Shown here: piece after piece, positions 12,140 to 24,206 of the stretch
Position numbering within the stretch: position 1 is the first letter of the stretch
How the letters are laid out: each line of letters begins with the position of its first letter
Assembly: GCA_013398615.1 (NCBI GenBank)
Contig: VZSR01000393.1
Span: 3,534,888-3,598,887 of the forward strand
DNA length: 64,000 nucleotides
Source: Brachypodius melanocephalos
Lineage: Eukaryota; Chordata; Aves; Passeriformes; Pycnonotidae
Direction of reading: 5' to 3'
The notes under the pieces: generated by a model
What the model saw: only the letters and a program-made list of their open reading frames with translations
Databases searched by the model: none
What the model was told of the DNA's origin: nothing
Translations under genes and position numbers: made by a program

Positions 12140-14002
12140 CACCTCTCCTGCAAAATCTGCAACTGGGTTTTTTTTATCCTAAGTCCACCACTTCTATTCC
12201 CTTCTTAGACAGACATTTGTCACAGTGGGATTTTCACCTCTCGACATCCATAAAGCTGATATTCTTCTCTCTCTTTTTTTTTTTTTTCAAATAAAGAAAC
12301 TCTCACCAAAAAAAGACATTTCCATTATCAGCCTCTATTCAAAATACGTGGGCAGCCCATATCGTTTTGTGTCACTCTTTGTAAGTGCCTTGATAATGAT
12401 ATTTTATAAAATCTCTCTGCAGTACATCCGTGTCAGAGAAACTCAGGATATTCAGATGAGTGACATCTCTAGAGGATCAGGATCTGCCACAGGAGGCAGT
12501 GATAGACGAACTCCCAACCCAAAACATCAGAGGGAGAATATAAATATTAGTGCAGCTACAGAGAGCTGCAGGTTTGGAAACTCATATTCACCTCATCTTG
12601 TGGGAAATGTGGAGATTTTGCAGGAAGCAAACTCTGAGAGTTAAAATGATGGTTGGAAATTAACTAACAATGTCATAAAAGATTTGTAGAAATTCTGCTA
12701 CTACAGCTTCAAACGGATCAGACTTTCTCTTTAAATGAACATACATATTCTCTCATGTTCTCTCAATAGGAGTTTTTCCCATCTGTTTGTAACCTGAATC
12801 GTACTACTCATATTTTGACATGTAATTTCTTCTTTTATTTCTCCTTTGCACAGCTTCTTTCAAGATTCAAGAACAGGTTAATGAGGTTTCTCATCAAAAA
12901 CATAATAGGAATCAAACTAAGAATTGCTGGTAAACTGAGGTTTTTTTTTTCACTGCAAGCATTTAAGCCCAAATACTGAAAAATTCATCATAAAATTAAA
13001 TATGATTTTACATCTCACTAAGAAGGACTTTCAATCTCTCTGTCCATTTTTCCATAAGTAACATTATAATTGGAAGATTTTTTTCTTCCCATTTCTAATA
13101 TTTTAGATATAAAGGTCTATGGAGTATTTTCTGAAAAGAGACCAAAGACCTTGAGCTTTCCTCTGACTCCAGACCCTCTGCTGTTTATGTTTACAGGCGT
13201 CAGAAACCAGAGTGTAAGAAATGCATTAACCAAGGGGAAATGGTGAATACCTTGTTTATCTTGTATTTTAAGCAGAAAGAAATATGAGATATTGCTGTAC
13301 CTGTTACTAAAACCCCTTAAACCATAGAAACTGAGGTTCAGCTCTGGAATTTACCATTCTGCAAAACAAGTTAAAGGTGTGCAAGTGGGAATTCTGTCAG
13401 AGAAGACAAGACAAAATGATACAATTATTCCAACTCAGAGCTGATATGCTCCAAGGTATATGTTTTCCCACAATTGCTGTAAATATGAATATTTTAGAGG
13501 TTAATACGAAGATCAAATGTGGAATGCATTTGCTGAAAAGATTAATATCTTTTCATTAAAAATGAGAGTGCACTGTTGGTTCAGCATTTGCATTTAGATC
13601 GAGTAGGTAATAAGTATATTGACTGCTTAAGACACCTATCTCCAAAATGGAAAATATGAATAAAAAGGGTGGTGTCCGTGTGCAGAAGTGGACGAGATTT
13701 TTCTATTTCCCACCGCTACCCCGTTCGGAGAAGTTGAGCCCTTTGACCCTGAGTGCTGTGATTTATTCATGCCAGCAGAGCTGGTTCAGGCTGTAAAGAA
13801 CATTTCTGTCCCTGCTCCACGCCAGCAGTGGGCTGCTGAATATGGATCAGGGGGCTGCTGCTGGCTTGAAGAATTGCCACCCACTGTAGAGCCAGAATCA
13901 CTCACAGCCAGGACAGGCTCTGGCTGCTGTAATACTCTGCTTTTCATTCTGGTTGTGGGTTAAATCCCAGGGACTTTGGTTAAGAAGGTTCAGCTGACTG
14001 TT

Positions 14003-14400
14003 GCAGAGTCATAAAATAGGGTTGGGACCTCTGGGCATGGTGCAGGCCAAGCCCCTGCCAAGGCAGGAATGTTGTTCCATTCAACATGAAAGTGTCCAGG
14101 TGGGGTTGGGGTGTTTCCACGCCCTCCCTGGGCAGCTGTTCCTGTGCTCTGTTCTCTCCAGGGAAAGTCCTTCCTCATGCTGAGATGGAACTTGTTGTGT
14201 TTTAGTTTATGGCCACTGCTCCTTGTCCTGCAGCTGCACCAAAAACTCTGGGACCAGTCTCTTGGCATCCACCTTGGAAATATTTGTAAGGATTGATGGG
14301 ATGCCCTCTCAGCCTTCCCTTCTCCAGGCCCAGCTCCTTCAGCCTCCCCTCATCAGGGAGATGCTCCAGACCCCAAACCATCCCTGATTTTGTGAGCATC
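14003..14400 (-). mobile_element. CR1 LINE 3' fragment, about 400 bp
   Basis: Plus-strand text such as TAGGGTTGGGACCTCT, CCTCCCTGGGCAGCTGTTCC, TTCCTCATGCTGAGATGGAA, TGGCCACTGCTCCTTGTCCT, GATGGGATGCCCTCTCAGCC and CATCAGGGAGATGCTCCAGA follows the reverse complement of the avian CR1 3' region. The element is therefore on the minus strand, 5'-truncated and diverged. The open frames on both strands here are translations of this non-coding CR1 segment and not host genes. Confidence 0.93.
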
Positions 14401-17400
14401 TCACACCAACACCAGCACTGTGGGCTGATGTAACCCCAGGTTTCTCACAGGTTATGGCAAAAGGCTTTCAGCTCCATTTTCCCAAGTCATAAAGAGATGA
14501 AAAGGTATTTGTGATTCAAACCATGGCAGATTGATGTTCCAAGGTTGGTTCAAATGGTCACAGAACACAGCAGCTGCTCCCTGAGCCCGTGGAAGCCCAC
14601 CAGTGAGAGCAGAACACACATTTCACTCACCCCAGCCTAGCCCGGAGTCTCTCACAACCACAGAACACTTGAACTGGTTTCCTTGAGGTGTTTAAAAATG
14701 TGTGCCAGCACACAGATCAGTGTGCAGCAGACAGCTCCAACCATTTGTTAACTTCAACTCAAATTAAGCACAGCAGTTCCTATCAGAAGCAGGTTATTCC
14801 TCAGACTGTGAGAAGTAAATATTTCACTTAAGCAACTGTGGTGACAGCTTTCTTTTAGTACTTTAGTCAGGAAGTTTATCCAAATCACAATTTCTTTCCT
14901 ATAGAGCAGAGGGGTCTGTAACAGTGGCAGAACAGCACTGTGGGCAAGCAGAAAACCCAGTTCTTGACCCTCAAAGGAAATTTCAGGGTTGATTCTACAA
15001 GACCACAAGTGTTTTCTTCGCTTATGCACACGAGGAACATTATTTTTCCTCTCACTGCAGGGAAGTGTCACTTTGAGCTGGAGTCTCCAGCCCTGAAATT
15101 TAGGACATTTCCTCAAGGTTTCTTTCCAACTTCTTCCCCTCCCCCTGTTTTTCTTGCTTTTTCACTCTCTTCCCCTGTTGTGCTCTATTTTGTGTCATTT
15201 AGACCATATACTTTGATGGAGGGCATCCTTCTCCTCTGAATTTATGAATCAAAATGTATTCTCCAACGGATACCTGGAGGTATAATTTGCCCCCTAACAC
15301 TCTTCAATCTTTATTACTGACACATTCAAGGATGCCTAACTCCCACAAGGAAAAAAAAAAAACCAAAAACAACCCGCATTAATCTTCAAAAAATGTGTCC
15401 TTACCTGCCTTCTGAAAATGAAAATGGATGTTCTTTGAGAAATTACCTGAGTTTTGCTTTAAGCCCTCAGGATCATGGACTTTTGGAAACAATTTTGAAT
15501 CTAAAAAAACTTTATAAATAAAAATCTGCTGGTGTATGAATACAAATCCTGCAGTGTGGTGTTTTCTTGGAGGCAGGGAGCCTTCCCTCGGCTGCTGGGT
15601 GAAGCCTGGGGGGTTCCTCACACTTTTTTTGTTCACAAGGACAGAAGGGCTTTGTGTAGGTGATCCTCCACTATAGAAACAGCCCCAAACTCCATCACCC
15701 ATAAATTAAGTGTACAACTTAATTAGGACTAAATAGGACTTAGTCCCTACCCCATCACACACCCAGGCAATTACTAATAGGGAGCATCCCCGTCTCCAAA
15801 CTCCCCATTCAGCAACAGACTCAATAAGTGAGAGCCACAGAAAAAGAAATTTTGAAGACTTGTAGGAAGTTAAACAAAATTCTCTTCAATTTAAGCTGAT
15901 CCTGCATAGCAAAGGTGCACAGATGGAGTTGACCAGAAAAGTTAATGCTTTCATTTCTCCTCTTAAATTTTGTTTTGTTTTAAAAGTGTCTACTTAGAAA
16001 TAACTTTTTGCTTCCTGATAATACTTCAGAAACTAAAGTATTCCTTCACTTCCATCTCTTATTATTAACATAGATGTTTATGAATGCATACTAAGATTCT
16101 ACTACACATATCATTGGATTTAAAAATTCTCTAGATGCCCAAACTTTATTTAATTTTAGTGCAAATACCTGTATTTTGATTCTTTGCTCTGGAATAAGAA
16201 TTTCTAGGCTATGTCCATAGCTCCTTTTCTGAAAATGCTGAAGCCTGGAGAGACAATATGGACTGTCCAGTACAGGCAGAACCTGCTAGATATTTTCTGT
16301 GTCCACATCTCAATGTCTCCCACTGGGCAAAACCTCAAGGCTCCTGTTCCCTTTGCTGCACAAACATGAAATAAATCGTACTAAAAAAAACCCCCAAAAC
16401 CAAAGCCACCCCTAAACCAACTTATATTCAGCTAATTTGTCTTAAATGCAGCAGAGAGCTTCCCAAAAGCATCAAGGACCAAGCAGTGGTAAATGTTACA
16501 GAGAGATGGAAAACAGGGATAATTTTAATGAGTATTTTAACACGCTTTGAAAGAGTTCATGTAAACCTCTGGTGCGTGTACACATTAACAATGAAAAGTA
16601 TTTCTCTCTGTGTCCATCCTAGGGAATTTTCTACTTTAATTCAGCTTCTTAATTGGCGTCTAGGGCTGCTACACTTTTAAAGAGCACACCTACAATCATG
16701 GGCAGCTGTTGACCCAGTTAAAGGTTTAAATAAAACTTAGGAGAAGTTGCAGGTTTGGACTGGAAATGATGAATAATCAGATTCACCAGGAAGAGTTTCT
16801 GCTGGACTGTGGAATTCCCCAGCACAATCTCATTTTCCCCTCACCCCTTGTACAAAGACTGTGTGTGTCTTCATGAGCTATGCCTGCAAATGCTGCTGAC
16901 TCAAATCACAGGCACCAAACAGGATCAGCAGAGCTCTTTCCACATCCATTCTCTTTTCCAAGCAGTGGAAAACCTGATGGAAGTGTTTGCTGCTTCCTCT
17001 GTGTGTCTACTCTAGCTCTTTGTCCTCTGAGATGCCAAGAAAAGCAAGATGAGAATTGCTGGGGTAAAACCATTCCTGTCTCACAGATTCTCCTCCGTGA
17101 GGGTTTTGTCCTCAATCTGCAGTTTGTGTCCTCTGGTGTTTCACGCCTCCTAGCAAGGATTTCAGGGGAAAGAACACTCCTTCCTCCCGTGTTTCTACAA
17201 CACAATTCACTCAGGATTGTGACAAGGAGCCAAAGCATTTAAGGTTTACACAGATTCCCAACGATCAGGCATTGATACCAGCAGTTATCCTGCAGAGAAA
17301 TGGCACATGGTACTCCCTCCGGCCCAGCACCTGTCCAGAAAACCATTTAATCAATCCTGGTGATGAGCAGACACCTTATTGCCCAAGCAGGAATCCAGCC

Positions 17401-19864
17401 AGACATTTCTTCCTCCTAAACTACTCAGACCTTTCCTCCTCCACATTTTACTCTCCTCTGTCCCCACCTCACACAGACAATTTTTTAATAATTCAATTTC
17501 ATGAGCCACACAGAAATACATAAGAGTTATTTATATAACATCAATATTAAATTGGTACCCGGATTTTTTTTTTTTTCAAAAGAAAATCATTAGGCAGCTT
17601 GTCTAGAAAAGCTGCAATTATTGTTAAAAATAGAATTTATACATCTTTAGACATGAATGGCAACTCCACAGATCTGAAAAAGAAGACTGACCACCAGTTT
17701 CTACTCAAGACATATGGGCAGGAAAGGGAAGAGGCTGAACCCATACAGGTGACAGATAGCACAGAGCATCTTGTGAAAAAACAGAAAATATCTTTTTTCC
17801 CCCAAGCCTTTCCTCTGACAAGACAATATGAGACTGGATTTTAACTGCAGACGATCTTTAATTTTAGTGTTAAAATTGTTCACAGCTCGATGTTTTGGTT
17901 TGCAAACCACTCAGATTTGGAACAACAAAAAATTCCTCTGGAATTTCAAGAGATCGCAGCTTGTCATGTCACCTTCAAAGTAAAGGTTATGGTTTGGAAT
18001 TGGTTATTGTTAAAAATCATGAGAAATTCTGCTCTCAGGATGTACCACCCAGCCATAACAGCCACTCAGCTGAGGCCAGGGCTCTTGCATGGAGACAGCA
18101 TCATTATTTCATGAATCACCAGTGACCTGTGCAAGGCACTGAGAAAAGCAGCCACGTTCATTCCCTTCCATTGATTTTCTAATTTTGAGTAAATTGGTTT
18201 AATCTGGGGAATGGTTATCTATGAGGGATAAAAATACCTAAAACTGTCTTTAGAACACAGTAAAAAGCTTTTGAAGTGAAACAACGAATTTGGAAGGGAA
18301 ACTTGAGGGGACAAAAGGCAGTGATTTTACAAACTTTAACTTGGGCACCATTCTGTGGCCAGCCATCCAAATAGGAACAAAATTAGAATCTCTCTAAACT
18401 TAACAACACAGACCTACAGGCCCAGACCTTAGTTTCACTGTACTGTGTGCCTGGTATCTGTCTGTTTTACCCATTAAATTCTTGCTGTTGGAAAAGCCTG
18501 TAGAAAAATCTACCCACCGAGAAAAGGAAGTGCATGGGCAGCATTTTCACCTGGTAAAATGAAAAATAACGTGCAGAATATTGAGAACACTGGACAGTCC
18601 TGAGTCTAATCAACTGAGAAGACAAGCTCAGTGACTCAGCACAGGCCTGAAACATCCTGCAAGAACAGAATTTGGATGTCTCCAGGAATCTAAGAGCACT
18701 CAGGGCTACTTCATCAAAGGAAATTGTGATTTACAGTAACTCTTTTTGGTGCCAAGATTTTATATATTCTGGTATCTAATTTGGATTAACAGATTGCCTT
18801 CACTTTATTATCTCCTGAACATTAAATGATCATATCTCAGCTTTCTTTGCCGTCAATTTATGTTCTCATAATGTTAATGATCTTTTATAAGCATAGATTT
18901 CGGCACTATGGCAATTCACCCTAAAGCCACCTGGGGATTACCTGTTCCTTTCCTGCCCCTTTTTATGTTTTCTTTTTTTGGCTATGGGGTACCAAGTTAA
19001 TTTGTTCATTAACTCCACTCATAAAAGTACTCTAGGAAAGATATGGAGCACTAAACTAACAATCTCAGAGCTCTATGCCAAATTAGCTCTGGGTGTCAAT
19101 TACTAACTCTAAGTTGAATTCCACTTAACCATGAGATCTTCCCTCTCACCACAAAATACTAAATGTCCTGTGCCAGATAAACCCTTTTTCTGACCCACAG
19201 AAGGGGCTCCTGAGAGGAGTTTTAAAGACTTTTATTCCATCTTCAGTCTCATGAGAAGGGTGAGACTGTACAGGAGTTACAATTCACACCATCACAATCA
19301 GAAGCCAAACTATTTCCTAATTACAACACATTATAAACGTTTTGTGGCCCATCAGCTTTTGCCACACAATGTTGTAAATGCCTTAAAGCCAATAATCTAA
19401 AATTACCCCTCGTGGGTCCCACTGCAATGCATCTTTCATCATTCTAGTTCTCTAAAGTATCCAGTCTATTTGCAAGGTCATAATTTGAAACGTGTTTCCA
19501 GTTCCATTTCTCTCTCAACAATGTCTGTCCTATCCCATGGCATTTCTAAGTCAGCACACTTTATTTCACAGTTTGCACACAGATGCACAAGACCATGTGA
19601 GCCTTCTGCCAGGGTTAGGGAATTCTCCACAAATCCATTTGCTACAGTCCTGCACAGAAATTATGAACTACCAGATTTATAAACACTGATCAGAGCTTAG
19701 AACTTTTTAGATCCAAGTAAGAAACAAAAAAATCTCTTAAAAGACTCCCCCAAAAATGAGCACCTGGATCCCCACACAACAACACTCAGAACCTCTTCTC
19801 AATGCCCCAGGAGAAGATTAGAGACACGACCATTAAAACGTGAGGTGGAGATAGGAGAGTGCTC
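14401..19864. other. intronic stretch just downstream of the exon, no gene seen
   Basis: Unique AT-rich DNA with no recognised repeats longer than short A-tracts. Open frames at 14754-15116, 15379-15702, 16880-17242 and 16906-17238 reach 107-120 codons but have no recognised domains. Confidence 0.7.
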
Positions 19865-19873
19865 CCTTACCTC
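19863..19873 (-). promoter_or_regulatory. CDH13: 5' splice donor of the CDH13 exon
   Basis: On the minus strand the exon ends ...GACAGGGAG and is followed directly by GTAAGGGA, a strong match to the vertebrate donor consensus MAG|GTRAGT. The first intron base is at 19870. The human protein also continues with a new exon right after the Glu of LDRE, as far as I recall, which supports this boundary. Confidence 0.93.
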
Positions 19874-20049
19874 CCTGTCCAGCAGCGCTGGGGACACCAC
19901 GGTGACGATGTCTCCCTTCTCTGGGTCGATGTAGAACATGTTTGGGGAGGGTTTGGTGGGGGTTTGCTTGAGGATGTTGTAGCGCAGAAGGGCGTTGTCC
20001 GTGCTGGCGTCGTCGGCGTCGAACGCGGTCATGCGCATCACCGTGGTTC
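19871..20049 (-). CDS. CDH13: CDH13 (T-cadherin) internal exon, part of EC2 domain
   Basis: Seen: this 179-bp minus-strand segment reads as GTTVMRMTAFDADD, then NALLRYNI, PSPNMFYIDPEKGDIV and finally SPALLDRE. Recalled knowledge: this matches T-cadherin EC2 (about residues 262-321 of the human protein) almost residue for residue, with differences only in the loop after DADD and around LKQTPT. T-cadherin is a GPI-anchored cadherin without a cytoplasmic tail. It mediates weak homophilic adhesion and binds high-molecular-weight adiponectin and LDL. By cadherin homology, the two D of DAD and the N of NALL help hold calcium at the EC1-EC2 junction, and LDRE contributes to the EC2-EC3 junction. The exon starts in phase 1 (two bases of a split Gly codon) and ends in phase 0 after Glu. 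It is therefore not a multiple of three, and skipping it would shift the frame. Its size and place resemble exon 7 of classical cadherin genes (inference). No stop or frameshift is seen. Confidence 0.96.
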
Positions 20050-20085
20050 CTGGGGAGAGGGGAAACACAGCAGGCACTGAGCAAA
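20050..20085 (-). promoter_or_regulatory. CDH13: 3' splice acceptor and polypyrimidine tract of the CDH13 exon
   Basis: Read on the minus strand, the exon is preceded by a pyrimidine-rich run (TGTTTCCCCTCTCCCCAG) with the AG at 20051-20050. The exon then opens with GA ACC ACG, completing a Gly codon begun in the previous exon. Protein similarity to CDH13 begins exactly here, while the upstream open frame (PLSP...) does not match the family. Confidence 0.92.
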
Positions 20086-23000
20086 ACAAACCCTCTCAAA
20101 ACGGGCTGCCTGGACAGCTAGGGGGGTTTGATCTGTAAATATCTCATCAACACCACTGAGGAGTTCCACCTGATGTTTAGGTTGTGCTCATGTTCACGTT
20201 ATCTTTACTCGTTACTCAGCCAACTGAAGGCTCCTGTGCTCTAACACAAATTCCCTGTCTCTCTGTGCTTTGGAGCCATCCATGGAAACTGCATTTCACT
20301 ACATGAGCTACAGGTGTATCTCTCCCACTTGAAATTCTGCAGGCAGAAAGTCCACAGATGGCTACAATGAAAACAACAGCAGTGAAATAGCAGGAAGGTC
20401 TCTATTCACAGGTAAAGTGCTGCAGTTCAAAATGTCTTGGATGTCGTTTCTGTCAATAAGAAATGTTGTAATTATTAAAGCCTACATAGTTCTAATTTCA
20501 ATTTGTACATAATTATGAGCTCATTTTATGGACATCAATAAGCCCCTCCATCTCTATTGCCCCACTGTCCTGCCAGTGCTGAAGGTTTCTCTGACAGGAA
20601 ATTCTCTGAGCTCACAGTTCTGCCAAGTGCAATAAGGGAAATGCAGCTCCCTGCACAGATTCCTAAATGCTGTTCAGAGGAAAAACCTCCCTCTGCTTCC
20701 TCATCACAGTTAATAGAGAGAGGGATGAGCTGTTGCTAGTCCCGTTCTTAGGAGGGGAGCACATCCTGCATCCCTGGATCAAGGATTTTCCTCTTCCCAA
20801 AGCAGCCCAGAGGCTGACGCAGTCTGCAGAATTCTGTCAGCACTTTATCAGCTTTGTACAGTGCACTGAGAAACAAAGAATGGGTACAACGAGACACCTG
20901 GGCTGAGCTGTGGCATCCTCACTCCTAGACCAAAATGATTTCTTCATCAGTTCATCTATAATTGTAAAGGTAAGTATTAGTTTGAAAAGCAATCTAACTA
21001 GATAATACGTGGTCACTGCAACATTAAATGTTTCTGGTAATACTGAGCTGAAGACAGGATGAGATTCTACCTAACATCAAAAAAGCCATGATCAAATCAA
21101 GAAATTCATTTCAATAGTGAATTAATGTTAAGTAACGGATCAATGTGAGATATTAGCAAACTAAAAAATAAGGAATCTAGGAAAGGATCCAGTCTTTGGC
21201 CTAAAAATCCCAGCTGAAGCAATTGATGAGATTTCATGATCTACAGCACTTCCACTGGAGTAACTTGGCACTGACACCATTATCTCCTGTGTGAATCAGA
21301 GTGTCAGAGTGAGCCATCATTCTTCATTACAGATTAATTCCTCTGTGGGAACTCACCCTTTCTTTTCCCCACAGACTGGGCAAGTATTATTTTAAAGTAT
21401 CACGATCAACATATTTTAAAGACAGTATTTTCATTTCTTCATAGATCTGTAAGACCACAGGATTTGTTTTCAGTACTCACAGAGACTTCTGTGGCAAAAT
21501 GACTACAAGAGGTTAAAACCTGATACAGACAAGGCCTAAGACACTGGATTGCAAGTGCCTCAATAACAGAAATATCTATCATTCATGTACAGTGAGTTTG
21601 TTTTCTTTCTGAAGGTCTTGGATTTAAAAAATCAAATAAAAATGAAACATTGTGGTAAAAATAAAAACAAACCCTGTCTCTTGTATAGACTGATATAACA
21701 ACTGCCTGTTCACTGTTAAATAAACTCAACTGGCTTGTTTAGGTACATATCTTCTTTTTTTTTCCCCTTTTGTTGTAGTTCCCAGAGTACAAAATGTTGC
21801 CTCTTCTTGTAGTGACCTTGAATATAAGCTCTCAAATGTTTTATTTCATTGCTGCTGTGGGCAGAGTTACCCCCTTGAGAAAAATAACAGAGACCTGACA
21901 GTATGTTGGTTTTATTCAGCAGTGATTAAAGGTCAGGCAGCTCAAAAAGAAGCTTACCACTGGATACCATGCCATGTTTTCCAGTGGTACAAGATGATGC
22001 CAGCCCCAATATTTTCACCTCCTTTGTGTGAGACTGAGTCAGAAGAAAAGGGAGAAAAGAACTGCTTTCTTTTTTGGAGAATTAAGATTCACCCTCTTTT
22101 CACAAGTACAACACAATGTGCTGTTTTTAGAAATTTGTCACGTTTTTGAGAAGATTTTTTTGTATCAATGTTAGATAACGTGTTTCACAAGGGTCTCCCA
22201 ATCACAAGGTTTCAGTGAAATAAATAAGGGCTAAGGCAAATCTTCAAGGGATCTTAAAGAGTGCCCAAGTTCATGTGATTTCACTACACAATGGTTTCCT
22301 GAAGAATGCACTTTAATAAGATGCCATACTCAAGTACAGTAGACAACATTTTGAATGAATACACATCTGCTATTATTATTAATCTATTAGATGAGCTGAT
22401 GCTCAGCAGAGATTCAGAAACTTATTACAATATATATTAAAGCAGAAATCCTATTTATACAATTGTCCTACTGAAATATTTCTGATGATAAAACAGTGAA
22501 AGGCACATGTAAATTTTAAGATCTGATTTAAATCCCCTAATCTCTCGTTACTCTAGCATAGAACTGGCTTAACACAATGGCTGAATCTGATTCTGATTTG
22601 CCAGCTGCAGTTCTTTAACCTTTCAACTCACCAGACATTATCTTGTTCCCTGCAATCATTCTTTTGGTGCATACAGATAAGAATTCCAGCCACCCAGACG
22701 AGCAGAATTTTACATTCATTTTGCATGGAGATGCCAGTTCCAGCATGAAAGCTGGAGAGAATTTGACACATCTTTTTTTTTTTACGCTTCTTCTCTCAAA
22801 AGTTTTGTGGTATTGGTTTCTGGCTACCATTAAAGTGGCATTTAAATCTAATTTTAAAGTCATTCTATTGTCACAAGTTCCCATTATGTGTAAAAAAGCA
22901 TGTAAAATATGGGGTTATCTTTAGATGTTGTTATGTATTAGTACAGGCTGTGCCTGGTTTTTGTTTGAGAATCAATACAGAAAACTACACTCCTATGTGC

Positions 23001-23896
23001 TTCATATTTTTGGCTGATGCCTCAAAAATCACAAGAGCTTTAACCCAGCAGTTAAAACATACACCTGGAACCCTTTGGAAAAATCCAATAGCTATATTTC
23101 CAGGGAAGAAATTCCCTATCCTAATTGAGGTGTCCACAAAGAGAACACAAATGACAAATTGGGATTGGACTACCACAAAGGATAATGTCTATACAGAGAT
23201 CTCCTTCTTAAAAGTAGAATAGCCCAAATGTATGTTTTGAAAGGCTCTACAACAGGCATCCAGTCCAAAAGAGCTTCGTTCAAGATGTACACTTCTTGAC
23301 TATTTCTCCTTCAGGATAAACTTTTATTCTTCATAAAAGATTAATTTCCCTGGGCCCATAAACTGACTGCATCTACTTCAGTGTTGTTTTACAAAAACTT
23401 CCATTCCTGGCATCAATCAAATGCAGCTGGCTTTCAAAGCACACAACAACAGCCTGCTGCCTTATCATGTTAAACAATATACATAAACTTGTCAGGCTGG
23501 GGAGGGAATGTCTGCAAAATCAGCAACTCGTTTGTTGTGCCGATGATGCACAGAGATCCACGGAGGAAACTCTCCCAGGAAGCTGCAGTTGTGTCTTGGT
23601 GTGTGCCAGTATTCAGGGTTTATTCATCACACTTTCTGGGCAGAATCCCTCAGAACTCCCAGAATCAGAACCTCCCATTGCACCTCCCATTGTTCTTCGT
23701 TGGTCAGACACAGATCCCACTGCCAGGCCATCGCTCCAGGGTCTGCAGCCATCAGTGTCGATTATTTGAAAATATTGGCCAAATCTCCCTTTAGGCACCA
23801 AGAGGTGAAATGTAACACATGCACAGTTTTGGAGTGATTGGAACAGAGGGCTTCTTGGGAAAATCTCTTTGGCATTTTGTTAATAACCTGTCTCAG
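20086..23896. other. intronic stretch just upstream of the exon, no gene seen
   Basis: Unique intronic sequence. I see no cadherin-like frame and no recognised interspersed repeat. Confidence 0.7.
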
Positions 23897-24206
23897 TCCT
23901 TTCCTTTCCTTTCCTTTCCTTTCCTTTCCTTTCCTTNNNNNNNNNNNNNNNNNNNNNNNNNNNNNNNNNNNNNNNNNNNNNNNNNNNNNNNNNNNNNNNN
24001 NNNNNNNNNNNNNNNNNNNNNNNNNNNNNNNNNNNNNNNNNNNNNNNNNNNNNNNNNNNNNNNNNNNNNNNNNNNNNNNNNNNNNNNNNNNNNNNNNNNN
24101 NNNNNNNNNNNNNNNNNNNNNNNNNNNNNNNNNNNNNNNNNNNNNNNNNNNNNNNNNNNNNNNNNNNNCCTTTCCTTTCCTTTCCTTTCCTTTCCTTTCC
24201 TTTCCT
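23897..24206 (+). repeat. (TTTCC)n pentanucleotide microsatellite containing the assembly gap
   Basis: About 40 bases of perfect CCTTT units precede the run of N, and about 38 bases of the same unit follow it. The gap clearly sits inside one array, so the true array is probably longer than the flanks show. On the complementary strand the unit is GGAAA, a polypurine tract. Confidence 0.96.
23937..24168. other. assembly gap, 232 N
   Basis: A run of N interrupts the TTTCC array. Open frames spanning it, with translated X, are meaningless. Confidence 0.99.

Larger units (their letters stand above)
5034..14002. other. intronic stretch, no gene seen
   Basis: AT-rich unique DNA with several homopolymers (listed), the inverted repeat at 9062-9154 and a short tandem repeat at 12095-12139. 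The 139-codon frame at 12225-12644 (+) and the 118-codon frame at 5351-5707 (+, running through a poly-T tract) show no recognised domain and look like chance ORFs. Confidence 0.7.
1..19870 (-). other. CDH13: CDH13 intron downstream of the exon (5' part only, runs off the window)
   Basis: No reading frame here resembles a cadherin. In particular, I did not find the next CDH13 exon, which should encode the rest of EC2 ending in a DxNDxxP-type linker. The sequence is AT-rich, with stop codons frequent in all frames. The recognisable contents are two CR1 pieces, simple repeats, poly-A/T tracts and one long inverted repeat, each listed separately. The intron is at least 19.9 kb. Confidence 0.85.

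Noticed and set aside
12225..12644. 139-codon plus-strand frame, the longest without N
   Set aside because: It has no recognised domain, its start region is a poly-T tract, its composition is that of AT-rich intron, and there is no promoter or splice context. Most likely chance.
13990..14399. Frames of 60-92 codons on both strands
   Set aside because: They translate the non-coding 3' part of a CR1 element.
19859..20080. 73-codon plus-strand frame over the CDH13 exon
   Set aside because: It is the antisense shadow of the exon. The minus-strand reading matches T-cadherin and has splice sites, while the plus reading matches nothing.
19833..20099. 88-codon minus-strand frame overlapping the exon in another phase
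   Set aside because: An arginine-rich out-of-frame reading of the GC-rich exon, continuing through both splice sites into intron. It is not the conserved frame.
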